A stretch of 64,000 bases of DNA, taken from positions 2,666,001-2,730,000 of the forward strand of contig NZ_CP107819.1 in the NCBI RefSeq assembly GCF_036346295.1. Reading direction: 5' to 3'. Positions 1 to 9,589 of this stretch are shown here, in pieces (position 1 is the first letter of the stretch; each line of letters opens with the position of its first letter). The notes under the pieces were generated by a model that did not search any database, was not told the DNA's origin, and saw only the letters and a list, made by a program, of their open reading frames with translations. The position numbers were made by a program, and so were the translations under genes. The DNA comes from Streptomyces sp. NBC_00536 (GTDB lineage: Bacteria > Actinomycetota > Actinomycetes > Streptomycetales > Streptomycetaceae).

Positions 1-974
1 GCGGTGGGCTCGGGGGAACGATCGCTCATACGGGCCATTCTCCCCGATGCGGCTCCCAGCGCCGACCAGGCCACGGCGAGGAGGGCGAGCGCACCCGCCA
101 GCGGGGTCCCCAGCCAGGGGTGCGCGGCGTAGTAGGCGGTGGCCCGGGCGGCGGCCCCGGAGGCCGTGGCGCGGACGGTCACGGTGGTCCGGTCGAGGGC
201 GGGCGGGTCCGCCCAGTGCGCGGTGAGCCGGACCCGCTGGCCCGGCAGCAGCTCGCCGGGGGCGCTCGCCTCCTGGTGGAGCAGGGCGCGGCCGAGGGCT
301 CCGGTCGCGGTGAGGGTGGTGCGGGGGTGCAGGGTGACGTTGCCGAGGTTGCGGAGCGTGTACGAGACCTGCGCGCCGGAGCCCTGGCGGGTGACGGCGA
401 GCCCCTCCACGGCCAGGGCGGGCGCGGTCGGCCCGGCGACCCGGAGGTAGACCCGGGCGGCGACGGCCCGCTGGACGCCGATGCCCCCGGCCGGGGCGAC
501 GGCGCCGGGGCGCTCCTCCAGGGCGACGACGGCCCCGGGGTGATCGCCGGGTTCGGCCCGTTCGGGGACGGTCAGGGTGAACGGCACGCTGACCGCGCCC
601 CCGGCCGGGACGGTGACGCGGTCCTGCGCGAGCCGGGTCCAGGCGCCGGTGCCCTCCCGGGGTTCCTCGGGGCCGCGCGGGGCGAAGCCGCCGTCGCGGG
701 CGGTGTTGTGGGCGTCGGCGGCGTAGAGCCGGAAGGTGAGGGGGCCGGGGGTGCGGTTGGTGACGGTGACGGCGTCGGAGACGGTGGTGCCGGGCGCGGC
801 GGCGAGGTAGAAGTACGGGCGCTGGGCGATCGCGTTGGCGACGGGCAGGACGGACCACTGCCCGTCGTCGGCGGCCCGGGCCGCCCCGGCGGACCCGAAC
901 GCGACGGTGATCGCGGCCAGCACCGCCGCGAGGAGCGAGAGCACCGGGGCCCGGGGCAGCGGGGCCCCGGTCAC
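1..974 (-). CDS. DUF916-like (WxL-interacting type) membrane protein, C-terminus cut by window edge
   Basis: My translation of the minus strand from a GTG at 974 is open to base 1, giving at least 324 residues. An N-terminal signal peptide is followed by QWSVLPVANA, a TTVSDAVTVTNRT segment and Ig-like beta-rich repeats, then a late hydrophobic helix (about residues 290-312) with basic residues after it. This is the plan of DUF916-type proteins, which partner WxL proteins at the cell wall in Firmicutes; the family assignment is from memory. The GTG overlaps the TGA of the upstream gene by GTGA, so the two are translationally coupled. The 3' end lies outside the window. Confidence 0.75.
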   Translation of the reverse strand, partial: MTGAPLPRAPVLSLLAAVLAAITVAFGSAGAARAADDGQWSVLPVANAIAQRPYFYLAAAPGTTVSDAVTVTNRTPGPLTFRLYAADAHNTARDGGFAPRGPEEPREGTGAWTRLAQDRVTVPAGGAVSVPFTLTVPERAEPGDHPGAVVALEERPGAVAPAGGIGVQRAVAARVYLRVAGPTAPALAVEGLAVTRQGSGAQVSYTLRNLGNVTLHPRTTLTATGALGRALLHQEASAPGELLPGQRVRLTAHWADPPALDRTTVTVRATASGAAARATAYYAAHPWLGTPLAGALALLAVAWSALGAASGRMARMSDRSPEPT

Positions 975-2338
975 GACAGGGTGAGCGTCAGGACGGCCGT
1001 GTAGGCCCCCGGCGGGGTGTACGGCGGCACCTCCAGCGTGACGGTCGCGTCCACGGTGAAGGTCCCGCCCACCACCGGGGCGTCCGGAGCCGAAGCGAGC
1101 ACCGCGCCCTCCGGTCCCACCACCCCGGCGCTGCCCGCCGCGCAGTGGCTCGGGCTTCCGGCCGCCGTCACGCACACGGGGGTCCAGCGCAGCTTCCCGC
1201 CGGGGATCCGGACCCCGCCCGGGCCCGTGAAGTCCGTGACCTTGCCGGTCAGGGACCAGCCCGCGGGGCCGCCCCGGGCGTCCTTGACGGTGACCGTCCC
1301 GATCCGGCCGGGGGCCGCGCCCCCGCCCCCGTAGGCGATCGCGCCGAGCACGACGGACTCCCCCGCCTGGGTCATCGTCAGCGCCCCCGGCTCCACGGTC
1401 GCCGTCACCTGCTGTGATCCGGTCCGGGGCGGCCGGGCGTCGGCGATGACCGTGTACGCGCCCGGGCCCGAGCCGCGTTCCGCCGTCCAGGCCGGGCCCT
1501 CGTACGCCACGACGGCCGTGGTCGTCCGGTCCGTGACCGGCAGGCCGGCCAGGACCACGCCCAGCGCGTCGGCGGTGGCGGTGACCCGGTCGGCGGTGGG
1601 GGCCGCGCCCGCGCGGCCGCTGACGGTGACGGCCGCGCCCGGGGTGAAACCGGTGCCGGTGACCTTGACCGTCGCGCCGGGTCCGCCGGACGCGGCGCCG
1701 AGGACCACGGCGCGCAGGTTGGCCACCGGGAGCGGGCTCGCCGTGAGCCGACCGGCGACCGGCGACCGGCCCCCCTCGGCGGGGGTACAGGTGGTGTCGA
1801 GGTCGAGCAGGTGGCTGGTGTGCAGGGTGTAGGCGCCGGGGGCGAAGGTGGTCTCGCCGGGGGCGGTGACGGTGAAGGTGCCGGTCATGGTGACGGCGGG
1901 CAGGAGCGCGCCCGAGGGGACGGGATCGCTGCGTTTGGCGCCGACCACGGTCACCTCGCCCTGCTGCGCCCCGGCCAGCACGATCACGGCGGTGGGGGTC
2001 AGTACGTCGGCGGGCAGGTCGGCGGGCAGCGGGTTCACGGCCGGGGTGGCGGCCACCCGGTAGGTGACGGTGACGGTGTCACCGACCCGGGGCGCGGGGT
2101 TGTCCACGGTGAGCACCGCGGTGGTGGGGCCGTCGGCAGGCGGCAGCCCGGCCTGCTGCGGCGGGACGCAGTGCGTGGGGAAGTCGACCTGGCCCGCCGG
2201 GGCCGGTTCCGCGCCCTCGGCGGCGGCCGGCGGGCTGAGCGCGCCGCCCGCCGCGGCGGCGAGGGCGGCCATGCCGAAGGCCGCCGACCAGCCCCTGCTC
2301 CGCGTCCCTCTGCGCACCACGGCACCCCCGCTGTCCAC
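971..2338 (-). CDS. secreted WxL-like cell-surface protein
   Basis: 455 residues from GTG 2338; a start a few codons in (VVRRG) is also possible. Residues 1-40 form a signal peptide ending in an Ala-rich cleavage region. The rest is Ser/Thr/Gly/Val-rich beta domains, including an IPT/TIG-like segment (GASGGPGATVKVTGTGFTPG). The C-terminal 150 residues contain GWSLTG, WTPV and a final YTAVLTLTLS, resembling a WxL surface domain. Pairing with the downstream DUF916-like gene supports a surface complex. The WxL assignment is inference because the canonical double WxL motif is weak. Confidence 0.65.
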   Translation of the reverse strand: MDSGGAVVRRGTRSRGWSAAFGMAALAAAAGGALSPPAAAEGAEPAPAGQVDFPTHCVPPQQAGLPPADGPTTAVLTVDNPAPRVGDTVTVTYRVAATPAVNPLPADLPADVLTPTAVIVLAGAQQGEVTVVGAKRSDPVPSGALLPAVTMTGTFTVTAPGETTFAPGAYTLHTSHLLDLDTTCTPAEGGRSPVAGRLTASPLPVANLRAVVLGAASGGPGATVKVTGTGFTPGAAVTVSGRAGAAPTADRVTATADALGVVLAGLPVTDRTTTAVVAYEGPAWTAERGSGPGAYTVIADARPPRTGSQQVTATVEPGALTMTQAGESVVLGAIAYGGGGAAPGRIGTVTVKDARGGPAGWSLTGKVTDFTGPGGVRIPGGKLRWTPVCVTAAGSPSHCAAGSAGVVGPEGAVLASAPDAPVVGGTFTVDATVTLEVPPYTPPGAYTAVLTLTLS

Positions 2339-2411
2339 CTCGGCAGGGGGCCATTCACGAGCGGGCGGCGGCAGATGTCAAGGGAGCGATCCGACGGCAA
2401 CTGATGGGCCA

Positions 2412-3455
2412 TCAGATAGCGGCAGTCTCCCGCCCCTTCGCTCCGCCCGCCCCGCCCGCCCCGCCGGACCGGAAGGTCCGCCGGTACGCCGTCGGGCTCA
2501 CCCCCAGCGCGGCCCGCACGTGCTTGCGCAGCGACTGCGCGTTGCCGAACCCCGTCTCCCGCGCCACCTGTTCCATCGGCAGCTCCGTGCGCTCCAGCAG
2601 CTGCCGGGCCCGCTCCACCCGCTGCATGACGATCCACTGGCCGGGGCTGACCCCGGATTCCTCCCGGAAGCGGCGGGTGAACGTCCGTACCGACATGGCC
2701 TCCTGGCGGGCCAGGTCGGTCAGCCGCACCGGTTCGTGCAGCCGGTCCAGCACCCAGGCGCGGGCCGCCGTGGTGCTGGCGACCTGCGGCCGCGGCACCG
2801 GCCGCTCGATGAACTGGGCCTGGCCGCCCTCCCGGTGGGGCGGGACGACCGTGCGCCGGGCCACGTCGTTGGCCACGGCGGCGCCGTGGTCGCGGCGCAC
2901 GATGTGCAGGCAGAGGTCGATCCCGGCGGCCACCCCGGCCGAGGTCAGCACGTCCCCGTCGTCCGTGTACAGCACGTCCGGATCGACCAGCACGGCCGGG
3001 AAGAGCCGCTGGAAGTGCCCGGCCGAGGCCCAGTGGGTGGTGGCGCGGCGGCCGTCGAGGTACCCGGCCGCGGCCAGGACGTACCCGCCGGTGCAGATGG
3101 AGACCAGCCGGGTGCCGGGGCGGACGTGCGCGAGGGCGGCGGCGAGTTCGGGGGTGAGCCGCCCCTCGTCGTAGACCGGGCCCAGCTCGTAGGAGGCGGG
3201 CACGACCACCGTGTCGGCGGTGGCCAGCAGCTGCGGCCCGTGCGCGACGTCGATCGCGAAGTCGGCGTCGGTGGGGACCGGGCCGGGCGCGAGCCCGCAG
3301 GTGAGGATCTCGTACAGCGGCCGGCCCGCCGGATCGTGGGCGCGGCCGAAGATCCGGTGCGGGATGCCCAGCTCGAAGGGCAGCAGCCCGGTGAGCGCGA
3401 GGACGACCACCCGGTGGGGCCGGTCCTGCGGCGGGAGAGCGGCAGAGGAGGTCAT
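2412..3455 (-). CDS. GlxA-family transcriptional regulator (DJ-1/PfpI + AraC HTH)
   Basis: About 347 residues. The N-terminal half is a DJ-1/PfpI-type amidotransferase-like domain with the nucleophile-elbow region VSICTGGYVLAAAGYLDG. The C-terminal 100 residues are an AraC/XylS double helix-turn-helix (MSVRTFTRRFREESG and the second helix set ending SPTAYRRTF). Family members act as DNA-binding regulators that sense an unknown ligand through the DJ-1 domain. No clear ribosome site marks the start: ATG at 3455, 3470 or 3491 are all in frame. It is divergent from the MFS gene 85 bp away and is the natural candidate to control it. Confidence 0.85.
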   Translation of the reverse strand: MTSSAALPPQDRPHRVVVLALTGLLPFELGIPHRIFGRAHDPAGRPLYEILTCGLAPGPVPTDADFAIDVAHGPQLLATADTVVVPASYELGPVYDEGRLTPELAAALAHVRPGTRLVSICTGGYVLAAAGYLDGRRATTHWASAGHFQRLFPAVLVDPDVLYTDDGDVLTSAGVAAGIDLCLHIVRRDHGAAVANDVARRTVVPPHREGGQAQFIERPVPRPQVASTTAARAWVLDRLHEPVRLTDLARQEAMSVRTFTRRFREESGVSPGQWIVMQRVERARQLLERTELPMEQVARETGFGNAQSLRKHVRAALGVSPTAYRRTFRSGGAGGAGGAKGRETAAI

Positions 3456-3540
3456 GGCCCGATCATTCATGGCCCGATCGTAGCGAAGCATGTCGTTCAG
3501 GCCACTGGATCGCGGTCCCCGGGGACCGGAAGCTGTCCCT

Positions 3541-4860
3541 GTGACCCAGACAGCACCCCTCCCCGCCTCCAGCGCCGACGCACCGGCCCCGCGCCCCGCC
3601 GGGCGGATCCACCGCGCCTGGTCCGTCGCCGCCGTCACCTTCGTGACGATCATCGGCGCCGCGGCCTTCGCCTCCCTGCCCGGTCTGCTCCTCGACCCGC
3701 TGCACAAGGAGTTCGACTGGTCGCGCGGCACGATCGGCTTCGCCGTCTCGGTCAACCTCGCCCTGTACGGGCTGACCGCGCCCTTCGCCGCCGCGCTCAT
3801 GGACCGCTACGGCATCCGCCGGGTCGTGGTGGTCGCGCTGACGGTGATATCCGGCGGCACCGCGGCCACCGTGTGGATGACGGCGTCCTGGCAACTGGTG
3901 CTGTTCTGGGGCGTCCTGGTGGGCCTGGGCAGCGGCTCGATGGCGCTGGCCTTCGCCGCGACCGTGACCAACCGCTGGTTCACCGCCCGGCGCGGCCTGG
4001 TCACCGGCATCCTGACCGCGGCGGGCGCCTCCGGCCAGCTGATCTTCCTGCCGCTGCTGGCCTGGCTGGTGGAACACCACGGCTGGCGCCCGGCGGCGGT
4101 CACCGTCGCCCTCGCCGCGCTGGCCGTCGTACCGTTCGTCTGGCTGCTGCTGCGGGACCACCCGGCGGACGTGGGGCTCGCCCCTTACGGCGGGGAGTAC
4201 GCGCCCAAACCCGCCCCCGTGCCGGGCGCCGCCCGGCGGGCCCTCACCGTGCTCGTCAAGGCGGCCCGCACCGGGCCCTTCTGGCTGCTCTCCGGGACCT
4301 TCGCGATCTGCGGCGCCTCCACCAACGGCCTGGTCAAGACGCACTTCGTGCCCGCGGCGCACGATCACGGGATGCCGGTGACGGCCGCGGCCGGGCTGCT
4401 CGCGGTGATCGGCGTGTTCGACGTGATCGGCACGGTGGCCTCCGGCTGGTTCACCGACCGCTTCGAGCCGCGCCGCCTGCTGGCGGTGTACTACGCGCTG
4501 CGCGGGATCTCGCTGCTCTTCCTGCCCATGCTGCTGGCGCCTTCGGTGCACCCGCCGATGGTGTTCTTCATCGTCTTCTACGGCCTGGACTGGGTCGCGA
4601 CCGTGCCGCCCACGATCGCGCTGTGCCGGGAGCAGTACGGCGAGGACAGCGCGATCGTCTTCGGCTGGGTACTGGCCTCGCACCAGGTGGGCGCGGCGCT
4701 GGTGGCGTTCCTCGGCGGTCTGGCGCGGGACGTCTTCGGCTCGTACGACCTGGTCTGGTACGCCTCGGGGGCGCTGTGCGCGGTGGCCGCGCTGATGGCG
4801 ATGGTGATCCGGCGCCGCCGCGACCCGGCCGGCCCGGCGGCGGTCCCGGCCGCGGCCTGA
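3541..4860 (+). CDS. MFS transporter
   Basis: 439 residues from GTG 3541, chosen because the open frame upstream overlaps the divergent promoter; an in-frame start at 3490 exists. About 12 hydrophobic helices and the conserved loop 2-3 motif MDRYGIRR mark a major facilitator. The second half repeats it with GWFTDRFEPRR. The substrate cannot be told from sequence. It is divergent from the GlxA-type regulator, which suggests substrate-responsive control. Confidence 0.85.
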   Translation: MTQTAPLPASSADAPAPRPAGRIHRAWSVAAVTFVTIIGAAAFASLPGLLLDPLHKEFDWSRGTIGFAVSVNLALYGLTAPFAAALMDRYGIRRVVVVALTVISGGTAATVWMTASWQLVLFWGVLVGLGSGSMALAFAATVTNRWFTARRGLVTGILTAAGASGQLIFLPLLAWLVEHHGWRPAAVTVALAALAVVPFVWLLLRDHPADVGLAPYGGEYAPKPAPVPGAARRALTVLVKAARTGPFWLLSGTFAICGASTNGLVKTHFVPAAHDHGMPVTAAAGLLAVIGVFDVIGTVASGWFTDRFEPRRLLAVYYALRGISLLFLPMLLAPSVHPPMVFFIVFYGLDWVATVPPTIALCREQYGEDSAIVFGWVLASHQVGAALVAFLGGLARDVFGSYDLVWYASGALCAVAALMAMVIRRRRDPAGPAAVPAAA

Positions 4861-4925
4861 CGGGGCCGCCGGGGGCCGGGCCGGGACCGCGCGGGTTCAG
4901 CCTCTGCGCAGCCAGTTCAGCCCGT

Positions 4926-5297
4926 TCAGCCCGCCGTGACGGTGGACTTCAGGGTGCCGTCCGGGGCGGCGAGGAGCACCGGGGTGGCCGCGCCGCCCAG
5001 GTCGCGGACGGCCGCCCGGTCGGCCTCGCTCACGCCGTCGGCCGCGCTGACCACGGCCGCGGCCTCCAGCGACTGGGCGCCGCTGGCCACGGCCATCGCG
5101 ACGGCGGTCCGCAGCGCGCTGAGCTTGAGCGACTCCAGCTCGACGGTCCCGGCGACGTACGTACGGCCCGTCTCGTCCCGCACCGCCGCCCCCTCGGGCA
5201 CCGCGTTGCGGGCCCGGGCGCTGCGCGCCAGCGTGATGATCTTGCTGTCCTCGGGGCCGAGCGCGGCGCCGCCGTTGTCGTGATCGCTGTCCGTCAT
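4926..5297 (-). CDS. cytidine-deaminase-like protein without zinc ligands
   Basis: 123 residues from ATG 5297. It has the conserved actinobacterial layout EDSKIITLARSARARNAVPEG, RTYVAGTVELESLKLSALRTAVAMAVASGA. Relatives are often called cytidine deaminase because the fold is shared. The active-site H/C-A-E and P-C-x-x-C zinc motifs of true deaminases are absent (there is no cysteine at all), so catalysis is unlikely. In other streptomycetes the relative lies near era and the ybeY/CNNM cluster, which agrees with its place here. Confidence 0.7.
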   Translation of the reverse strand: MTDSDHDNGGAALGPEDSKIITLARSARARNAVPEGAAVRDETGRTYVAGTVELESLKLSALRTAVAMAVASGAQSLEAAAVVSAADGVSEADRAAVRDLGGAATPVLLAAPDGTLKSTVTAG

Positions 5298-5312
5298 GCC
5301 GGAAAGCATAGG

Positions 5313-5353
5313 AGCGCCTCGGCGCGGCCGTACAACGGCCCCGCCGAGGCGCT
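5313..5353 (-). terminator. strong hairpin downstream of lipoprotein gene
   Basis: AGCGCCTCGGCG (5313-5324) pairs perfectly with CGCCGAGGCGCT (5342-5353), and an inner GGCCG/CGGCC stem extends it. It sits between the lipoprotein stop (5399) and the next start (5297). There is no U tract, as is common for Streptomyces terminators. Confidence 0.6.
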
Positions 5354-5398
5354 CTCCCCTCCATACCCACTCCCCGGCCCCCGGCACGGGGCTGCCGA

Positions 5399-6124
5399 CT
5401 ATGCAGTCGGCTTGGTGGCCTTCAGCGAGGTCTCCACCTTGTGGATGGCGCGGTCGAAGTCCTTCTCCCCGCGCGCTCCCTCGCCCCAGTTGTTGTGGAC
5501 GGTGCTGATCACGGCGCCGACCCGGATCACCGCGATGTCCTGGTCCACGACGTGGTCGTCGTTCTTGAACTGCACGCGCAGGCCCGTGGACTGGTCGCCG
5601 AGGGCCGGGATCTCGAAGACCTCGGCCTTGGCGAGCGCGGACTTGCCCTCGTAGGTGGTCTCGAAGGAGCCGCAGTCCTTGACCGTCGCGGCCAGCGCGG
5701 TCACGGCGCGCTCGGCGTCGGCCGCGCGCTCGTAGCCGCTGACGTCCTGGAGCATCAGGCTCTGACCGGTGGCATCGCTGAACACGACCTGCCGGGACAT
5801 CTTGTAGTCGGTGAGCAGCCGCCCGGTGTTGACCAGGTCGATGACCGCCTTGCAGCTCTGCGGCTTGGCGGCGCCGAACTCGTAGGTCTTGGGGTCACCG
5901 CTGTCGATGACGGTGTTCTCGTCGGCCTTCCACCCGGCGGACAGGTCCGCCGCCTTCAGCAGCACGCTCTCGGCCTGGTCTGCCGTCAGCGTCGCGGGGC
6001 CCTTCTTGGGCGTGGTGGACGATCCGGCCGACGCACCCTTCTCCCCGTTCTGGCACGCGGCGGTGAACAGCAGGGAGGAGGCGGCCGCGACGGCGGCCAC
6101 GGCGAATCGGGTACGGCGGTGCAC
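5399..6124 (-). CDS. secreted lipoprotein of unknown function
   Basis: 241 residues from GTG 6124, preceded by a GGAG Shine-Dalgarno at suitable spacing. Signal peptide with lipobox LLFTAACQN; the lipidated Cys is near residue 24. A Ser/Thr/Pro-rich linker follows, then a soluble domain resembling sensor-type lipoproteins of actinomycetes (KAADLSAGWKADENTV, CGSFETTYEGKSALAKAEVFEIPALGDQS). No enzyme motif is visible. It is expected to be tethered to the outer face of the membrane. It is separated from its neighbours by terminators or gaps and is probably monocistronic. Confidence 0.8.
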   Translation of the reverse strand: MHRRTRFAVAAVAAASSLLFTAACQNGEKGASAGSSTTPKKGPATLTADQAESVLLKAADLSAGWKADENTVIDSGDPKTYEFGAAKPQSCKAVIDLVNTGRLLTDYKMSRQVVFSDATGQSLMLQDVSGYERAADAERAVTALAATVKDCGSFETTYEGKSALAKAEVFEIPALGDQSTGLRVQFKNDDHVVDQDIAVIRVGAVISTVHNNWGEGARGEKDFDRAIHKVETSLKATKPTA

Positions 6125-6278
6125 GGGGACTCCAGGAACGGATCTTGCTTGGCGGAAGCAAACCTAAGCGTAAATTAAGCACTTCCGGTGATCCGAAGGT
6201 CCTGAAAAAATGTGACCTTGCTCCCAGGCCGTCCCGCCCACCGGTCCGCCCCCGCCCCCGCGGGCCCGGACCTCGCCC

Positions 6279-6632
6279 TCAGGGCCGGTCGAGCCGCAGC
6301 CGCTCCGCCCGCGGCAGCCCCGCCACCACCAGGTCGTACGAGTCCTCGATCAGCTCCCTGACCATCGCGTCCGGAAGGCCGCCCACGGTCACCGTGTTCC
6401 AGTGCCGCTTGTTCATGTGCCAGCCCGGCACGATCGCCTCGTGCTCGGCGCGCAGCCGCACCGCGGCCTCCGGTTCGCACTTGAGATTCACCGTGAGCGG
6501 GCTCCCGTCGAGCGCCGCGAGCGCGAACACCTTGCCCAGCACCTTGAAGACCGAGGTCTCCGGGTTGAAGGGGAACTCCTCGGTCGCGGCGTTGAATCCG
6601 AGGCAGAAGGCACGCAGCTCGGCGGGGGTCAT
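6279..6632 (-). CDS. MmcQ/YjbR-family DNA-binding-like protein
   Basis: 117 residues from ATG 6632. The family pattern FPFNPETSVFKVLGKVFAL, LTVNLKCEPE, HMNKRHWNTVTVGG, ELIEDSYDLVVAGL is complete. YjbR has a CyaY-like fold and is loosely called DNA-binding; its role is not established. The start overlaps the stop of the upstream CBS-domain gene by ATGA, so it is the last gene of the phoH-ybeY-CNNM cluster. Confidence 0.85.
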   Translation of the reverse strand: MTPAELRAFCLGFNAATEEFPFNPETSVFKVLGKVFALAALDGSPLTVNLKCEPEAAVRLRAEHEAIVPGWHMNKRHWNTVTVGGLPDAMVRELIEDSYDLVVAGLPRAERLRLDRP

Positions 6633-7933
6633 ACGGTCTCCTCCCCGGCGGCCGGCTCCGGCCGGACCGGCTCGACCAGCACGGTGACGATCTTGTTCCG
6701 GCGGCCCGCCGGGGACTCGGCGGTCAGCCGCAACGAGCGCCCGTCGGGCAGTTCCTGGAGCGCGGACGCCCCCGCGATCGGCACCCGGCCGAGCGCCTTG
6801 GCCAGCAGTCCGCCGACCGTCTCCACGTCCTCGTCGTCGAAGTCCTCGACCCCGAACAGCTCGCCGAGGTCGGTGATGTCCAGACGGGCCGTCACCCGGT
6901 AGCGGTCGTCGCCGAGTTCCTCGACGGGCGGCAGCTCGCGGTCGTACTCGTCGGTGATCTCGCCGACGATCTCCTCCAGGATGTCCTCGATGGTGACGAT
7001 CCCGGCCGTGCCGCCGTACTCGTCGATGACGACGGCGACGTGGTTGCGGACCTGCTGCATCTCGCGCAGCAGGTCGCCCGCGTTCTTCGTGTCGGGCACG
7101 AAGACCGCCGGGCGCATGGCGGTGGTGACCAGCTCGGACTCGGCCTCGCGGCTGATGTGGGTCTTGCGGACCAGGTCCTTGAGGTAGACGACCCCGACGA
7201 TGTCGTCCTCGTTCTCCCCGGTGACCGGGATGCGCGAGAAGCCGGACCGCAGCGCGAGCGTGGTCGCCTGACGGATCGTCTTGTACCGCTCGATGCAGAT
7301 CAGGTCGGTGCGCGGCACCATCACCTCGCGCACCAGGGTGTCGCCGAGTTCGAAGACCTGGTGCACCATGCGGCGCTCCTCGTCCTCGATCAGCGATTCC
7401 TTCTCCGCCAGGTCCACCATCGCGCGCAGCTCGGCCTCGGAGGCGAACGGCCCCTTGCGGAAGCCCTTCCCGGGGGTCAGCGCGTTGCCGAGGAGGATCA
7501 GGAGCTGCGGGACCGGGCCCATCACCCGGGCGAGCGGCACCAGGACGTACGCCGCCGCGGTCGCGGTGTTCAGCGGGTGCTGGCGGCCGATCGTCCGGGG
7601 CGAGACGCCCACCGCGACGAAGGAGACCAGCACCATCACGGCGATCGCGGTGAGCAGCGCCCGCCAGCTGTCGCCGAGGGCGTCGAGGCACACGTAGGTG
7701 ACGAGGACGCCCGCCGCCATCTCGCAGGTGACCCGCACCAGCAGGGCCACATTGAGGTAGCGGGTCGGGTCGGCGGCGACCTGCGCGAGCTTGGCGCTGC
7801 CGCGCCGCCCCTCGCGCACGGCCTGTTCGGCGCGGAAGCTGGACATGCGGGCGATCCCGGACTCGGCGCACGCCGCGAACCAGGCCACCACGACCAGCAG
7901 GACCGCCCCGGTGATCAGCTGGGGGGCGGTCAC
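6629..7933 (-). CDS. CNNM/CBS-domain transporter-like protein (hemolysin C family)
   Basis: 434 residues from GTG 7933. Residues 1-180 carry a CNNM (DUF21) domain with about four hydrophobic segments. Two CBS domains follow ([21 protein letters not shown]... and [44 protein letters not shown]), then a CorC_HlyC C-terminal domain ([18 protein letters not shown]). The family is linked to Mg2+/Co2+ homeostasis; the hemolysin name is historical. It overlaps ybeY (GTGA) and the MmcQ gene (ATGA), giving a tight co-translated operon. Confidence 0.9.
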   Translation of the reverse strand: MTAPQLITGAVLLVVVAWFAACAESGIARMSSFRAEQAVREGRRGSAKLAQVAADPTRYLNVALLVRVTCEMAAGVLVTYVCLDALGDSWRALLTAIAVMVLVSFVAVGVSPRTIGRQHPLNTATAAAYVLVPLARVMGPVPQLLILLGNALTPGKGFRKGPFASEAELRAMVDLAEKESLIEDEERRMVHQVFELGDTLVREVMVPRTDLICIERYKTIRQATTLALRSGFSRIPVTGENEDDIVGVVYLKDLVRKTHISREAESELVTTAMRPAVFVPDTKNAGDLLREMQQVRNHVAVVIDEYGGTAGIVTIEDILEEIVGEITDEYDRELPPVEELGDDRYRVTARLDITDLGELFGVEDFDDEDVETVGGLLAKALGRVPIAGASALQELPDGRSLRLTAESPAGRRNKIVTVLVEPVRPEPAAGEETV

Positions 7934-8427
7934 GAGACGGTGGGGGCGGGAGAGGCGCCGGTCATGCCGCGCTCACCCCGCCAGCCGTCCACGATGGCCG
8001 CCTGCAGGCCGAACATCTCGGCCTTCTCGTCGGGCTCCTCGTGGTCGTAGCCGAGCAGGTGCAGCACCCCGTGGACGGTGAGGAGCTGGAGCTCCTCGTC
8101 CATGGAGTGCTGCGTCGGGGCGTCCTCGCCCTGCTTCTTGGCGACCTCGGGGCAGAGCACGATGTCGCCGAGGAGCCCCTGCGGGGGCTCCTCGTCGTCC
8201 TTCGACGGCGGACGCAGTTCGTCCATCGGGAAGGACATGACGTCGGTGGGTCCGGGCAGGTCCATCCACTGGATGTGCAGCTGCTCCATCGCCGCCTCGT
8301 CGACGACGATGACGGACAGCTCGGCCAGCGGGTGGATCCTCATCCGGGTGAGCGCGTAGCGGGCGATGTCGAGGATCGCCTGCTCGTCGACATCGGTTCC
8401 GGACTCGTTGTTGACGTCGATCGACAT
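7930..8427 (-). CDS. ybeY: rRNA maturation RNase YbeY
   Basis: 165 residues with the zinc-binding signature [16 protein letters not shown] near residue 120 and the upstream block [11 protein letters not shown]. YbeY is a metal-dependent endoribonuclease acting in 16S rRNA 3'-end maturation and ribosome quality control. It lies 12 bp downstream of phoH and overlaps the CNNM gene, the usual bacterial order. Confidence 0.95.
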   Translation of the reverse strand: MSIDVNNESGTDVDEQAILDIARYALTRMRIHPLAELSVIVVDEAAMEQLHIQWMDLPGPTDVMSFPMDELRPPSKDDEEPPQGLLGDIVLCPEVAKKQGEDAPTQHSMDEELQLLTVHGVLHLLGYDHEEPDEKAEMFGLQAAIVDGWRGERGMTGASPAPTVS

Positions 8428-8439
8428 GGTGCTTCTGGA

Positions 8440-9468
8440 CTACTTCCCGTTGTGGCTGTCGTACTGCTCGTACGCGTCGACGATACGGCCGACGAGCCTG
8501 TGCCGGACGACATCCTCGGAGGTGAGCCGCGCGAAATGGATGTCCGGCACCCCCTCCAGGATCTCCTGGACCTGCCGCAGACCGCTCTTGGTCCCGCCGG
8601 GGAGGTCGACCTGGGTCACGTCACCGGTGACGACGATCTTCGAGTCGAACCCGAGCCGGGTCAGGAACATCTTCATCTGCTCGGGGGTGGTGTTCTGCGC
8701 CTCGTCGAGCACGACAAATGCCTCATTGAGGGTGCGACCTCGCATATAGGCCAGGGGCGCGACCTCGATCGTGCCCGCCGCCATGAGCCGCGGGATCGAG
8801 TCGGGGTCGATCATGTCGTGCAGCGCGTCGTAGAGCGGGCGCAGGTAGGGGTCGATCTTGTCGAAGAGGGTGCCGGGCAGGAAGCCGAGGCGTTCGCCCG
8901 CCTCGACGGCGGGGCGGGTCAGGATGATCCGGCTGACCTGCTTGGACTGGAGGGCCTGGACGGCCTTGGCCATCGCCAGGTAGGTCTTGCCGGTACCGGC
9001 CGGGCCGATGCCGAAGACGATCGTGTTCTTGTCGATCGCGTCGACGTACCGCTTCTGGTTGAGGGTCTTGGGACGGATGGTGCGGCCGCGGCTGGAGAGG
9101 ATGTTCTGGGTGAGCACCTCGGCCGGGGTCTCGTCGCCGCCCTGGCCCTCGGGGCCCGCGCCGTTGGCGCGGAGCATCGCGATCGACCGTTCCACTGCGT
9201 CCTCCGTCATCGGCTGTCCGGTGCGGAGCACCAGCATCATCTCGTCGAACAGGCGCTGGACGAGGGCGACTTCCGCCGCTTCCCCGACCGCGCGTACCTG
9301 GTTGCCCCGCACGTGGATGTCGGTGGCGGGGAACGCCCGCTCGATCACGCGCAGCAGGGCGTCACCCGATCCGAGCACCGTCACCATCGGGTGCTTGGCC
9401 GGAACGGTGAAGTGGGCTCGTGCCTGCCCCGGCAAGGCGGGGGTGCGGGCTGTCGGTGTCTGGGTCAT
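8440..9468 (-). CDS. PhoH-like ATPase
   Basis: 342 residues from ATG 9468. Walker A is GPAGTGKTYLAMAKAV (about residue 140) and Walker B is AFVVLDEAQNTTPEQMKMFLTRLG, followed by the sensor segment KIVVTGDVTQVDLPGG. An N-terminal region of about 100 residues is KH-like, typical of actinobacterial PhoH. It is thought to act with YbeY in RNA metabolism. First gene of the cluster; no clear Shine-Dalgarno is seen. Confidence 0.92.
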   Translation of the reverse strand: MTQTPTARTPALPGQARAHFTVPAKHPMVTVLGSGDALLRVIERAFPATDIHVRGNQVRAVGEAAEVALVQRLFDEMMLVLRTGQPMTEDAVERSIAMLRANGAGPEGQGGDETPAEVLTQNILSSRGRTIRPKTLNQKRYVDAIDKNTIVFGIGPAGTGKTYLAMAKAVQALQSKQVSRIILTRPAVEAGERLGFLPGTLFDKIDPYLRPLYDALHDMIDPDSIPRLMAAGTIEVAPLAYMRGRTLNEAFVVLDEAQNTTPEQMKMFLTRLGFDSKIVVTGDVTQVDLPGGTKSGLRQVQEILEGVPDIHFARLTSEDVVRHRLVGRIVDAYEQYDSHNGK

Positions 9469-9589
9469 GGGCCGGCTCTGAGGCCTGCACATACCTCCCG
9501 TCGAGGGGTCTCGCCGATCGACGACCCTCTGGATTACCAAGCGTACGACTCCGCCCCCGGTTGCCCGAAGGGATTTCCGGGCGCCCCCG

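Noticed and set aside
2064..5654. Very long plus-strand open frame opposite several genes
   Set aside because: Shadow of genes on the other strand and in other frames, typical of high GC; Arg/Gly/Pro/Ala-rich and unlike any family.
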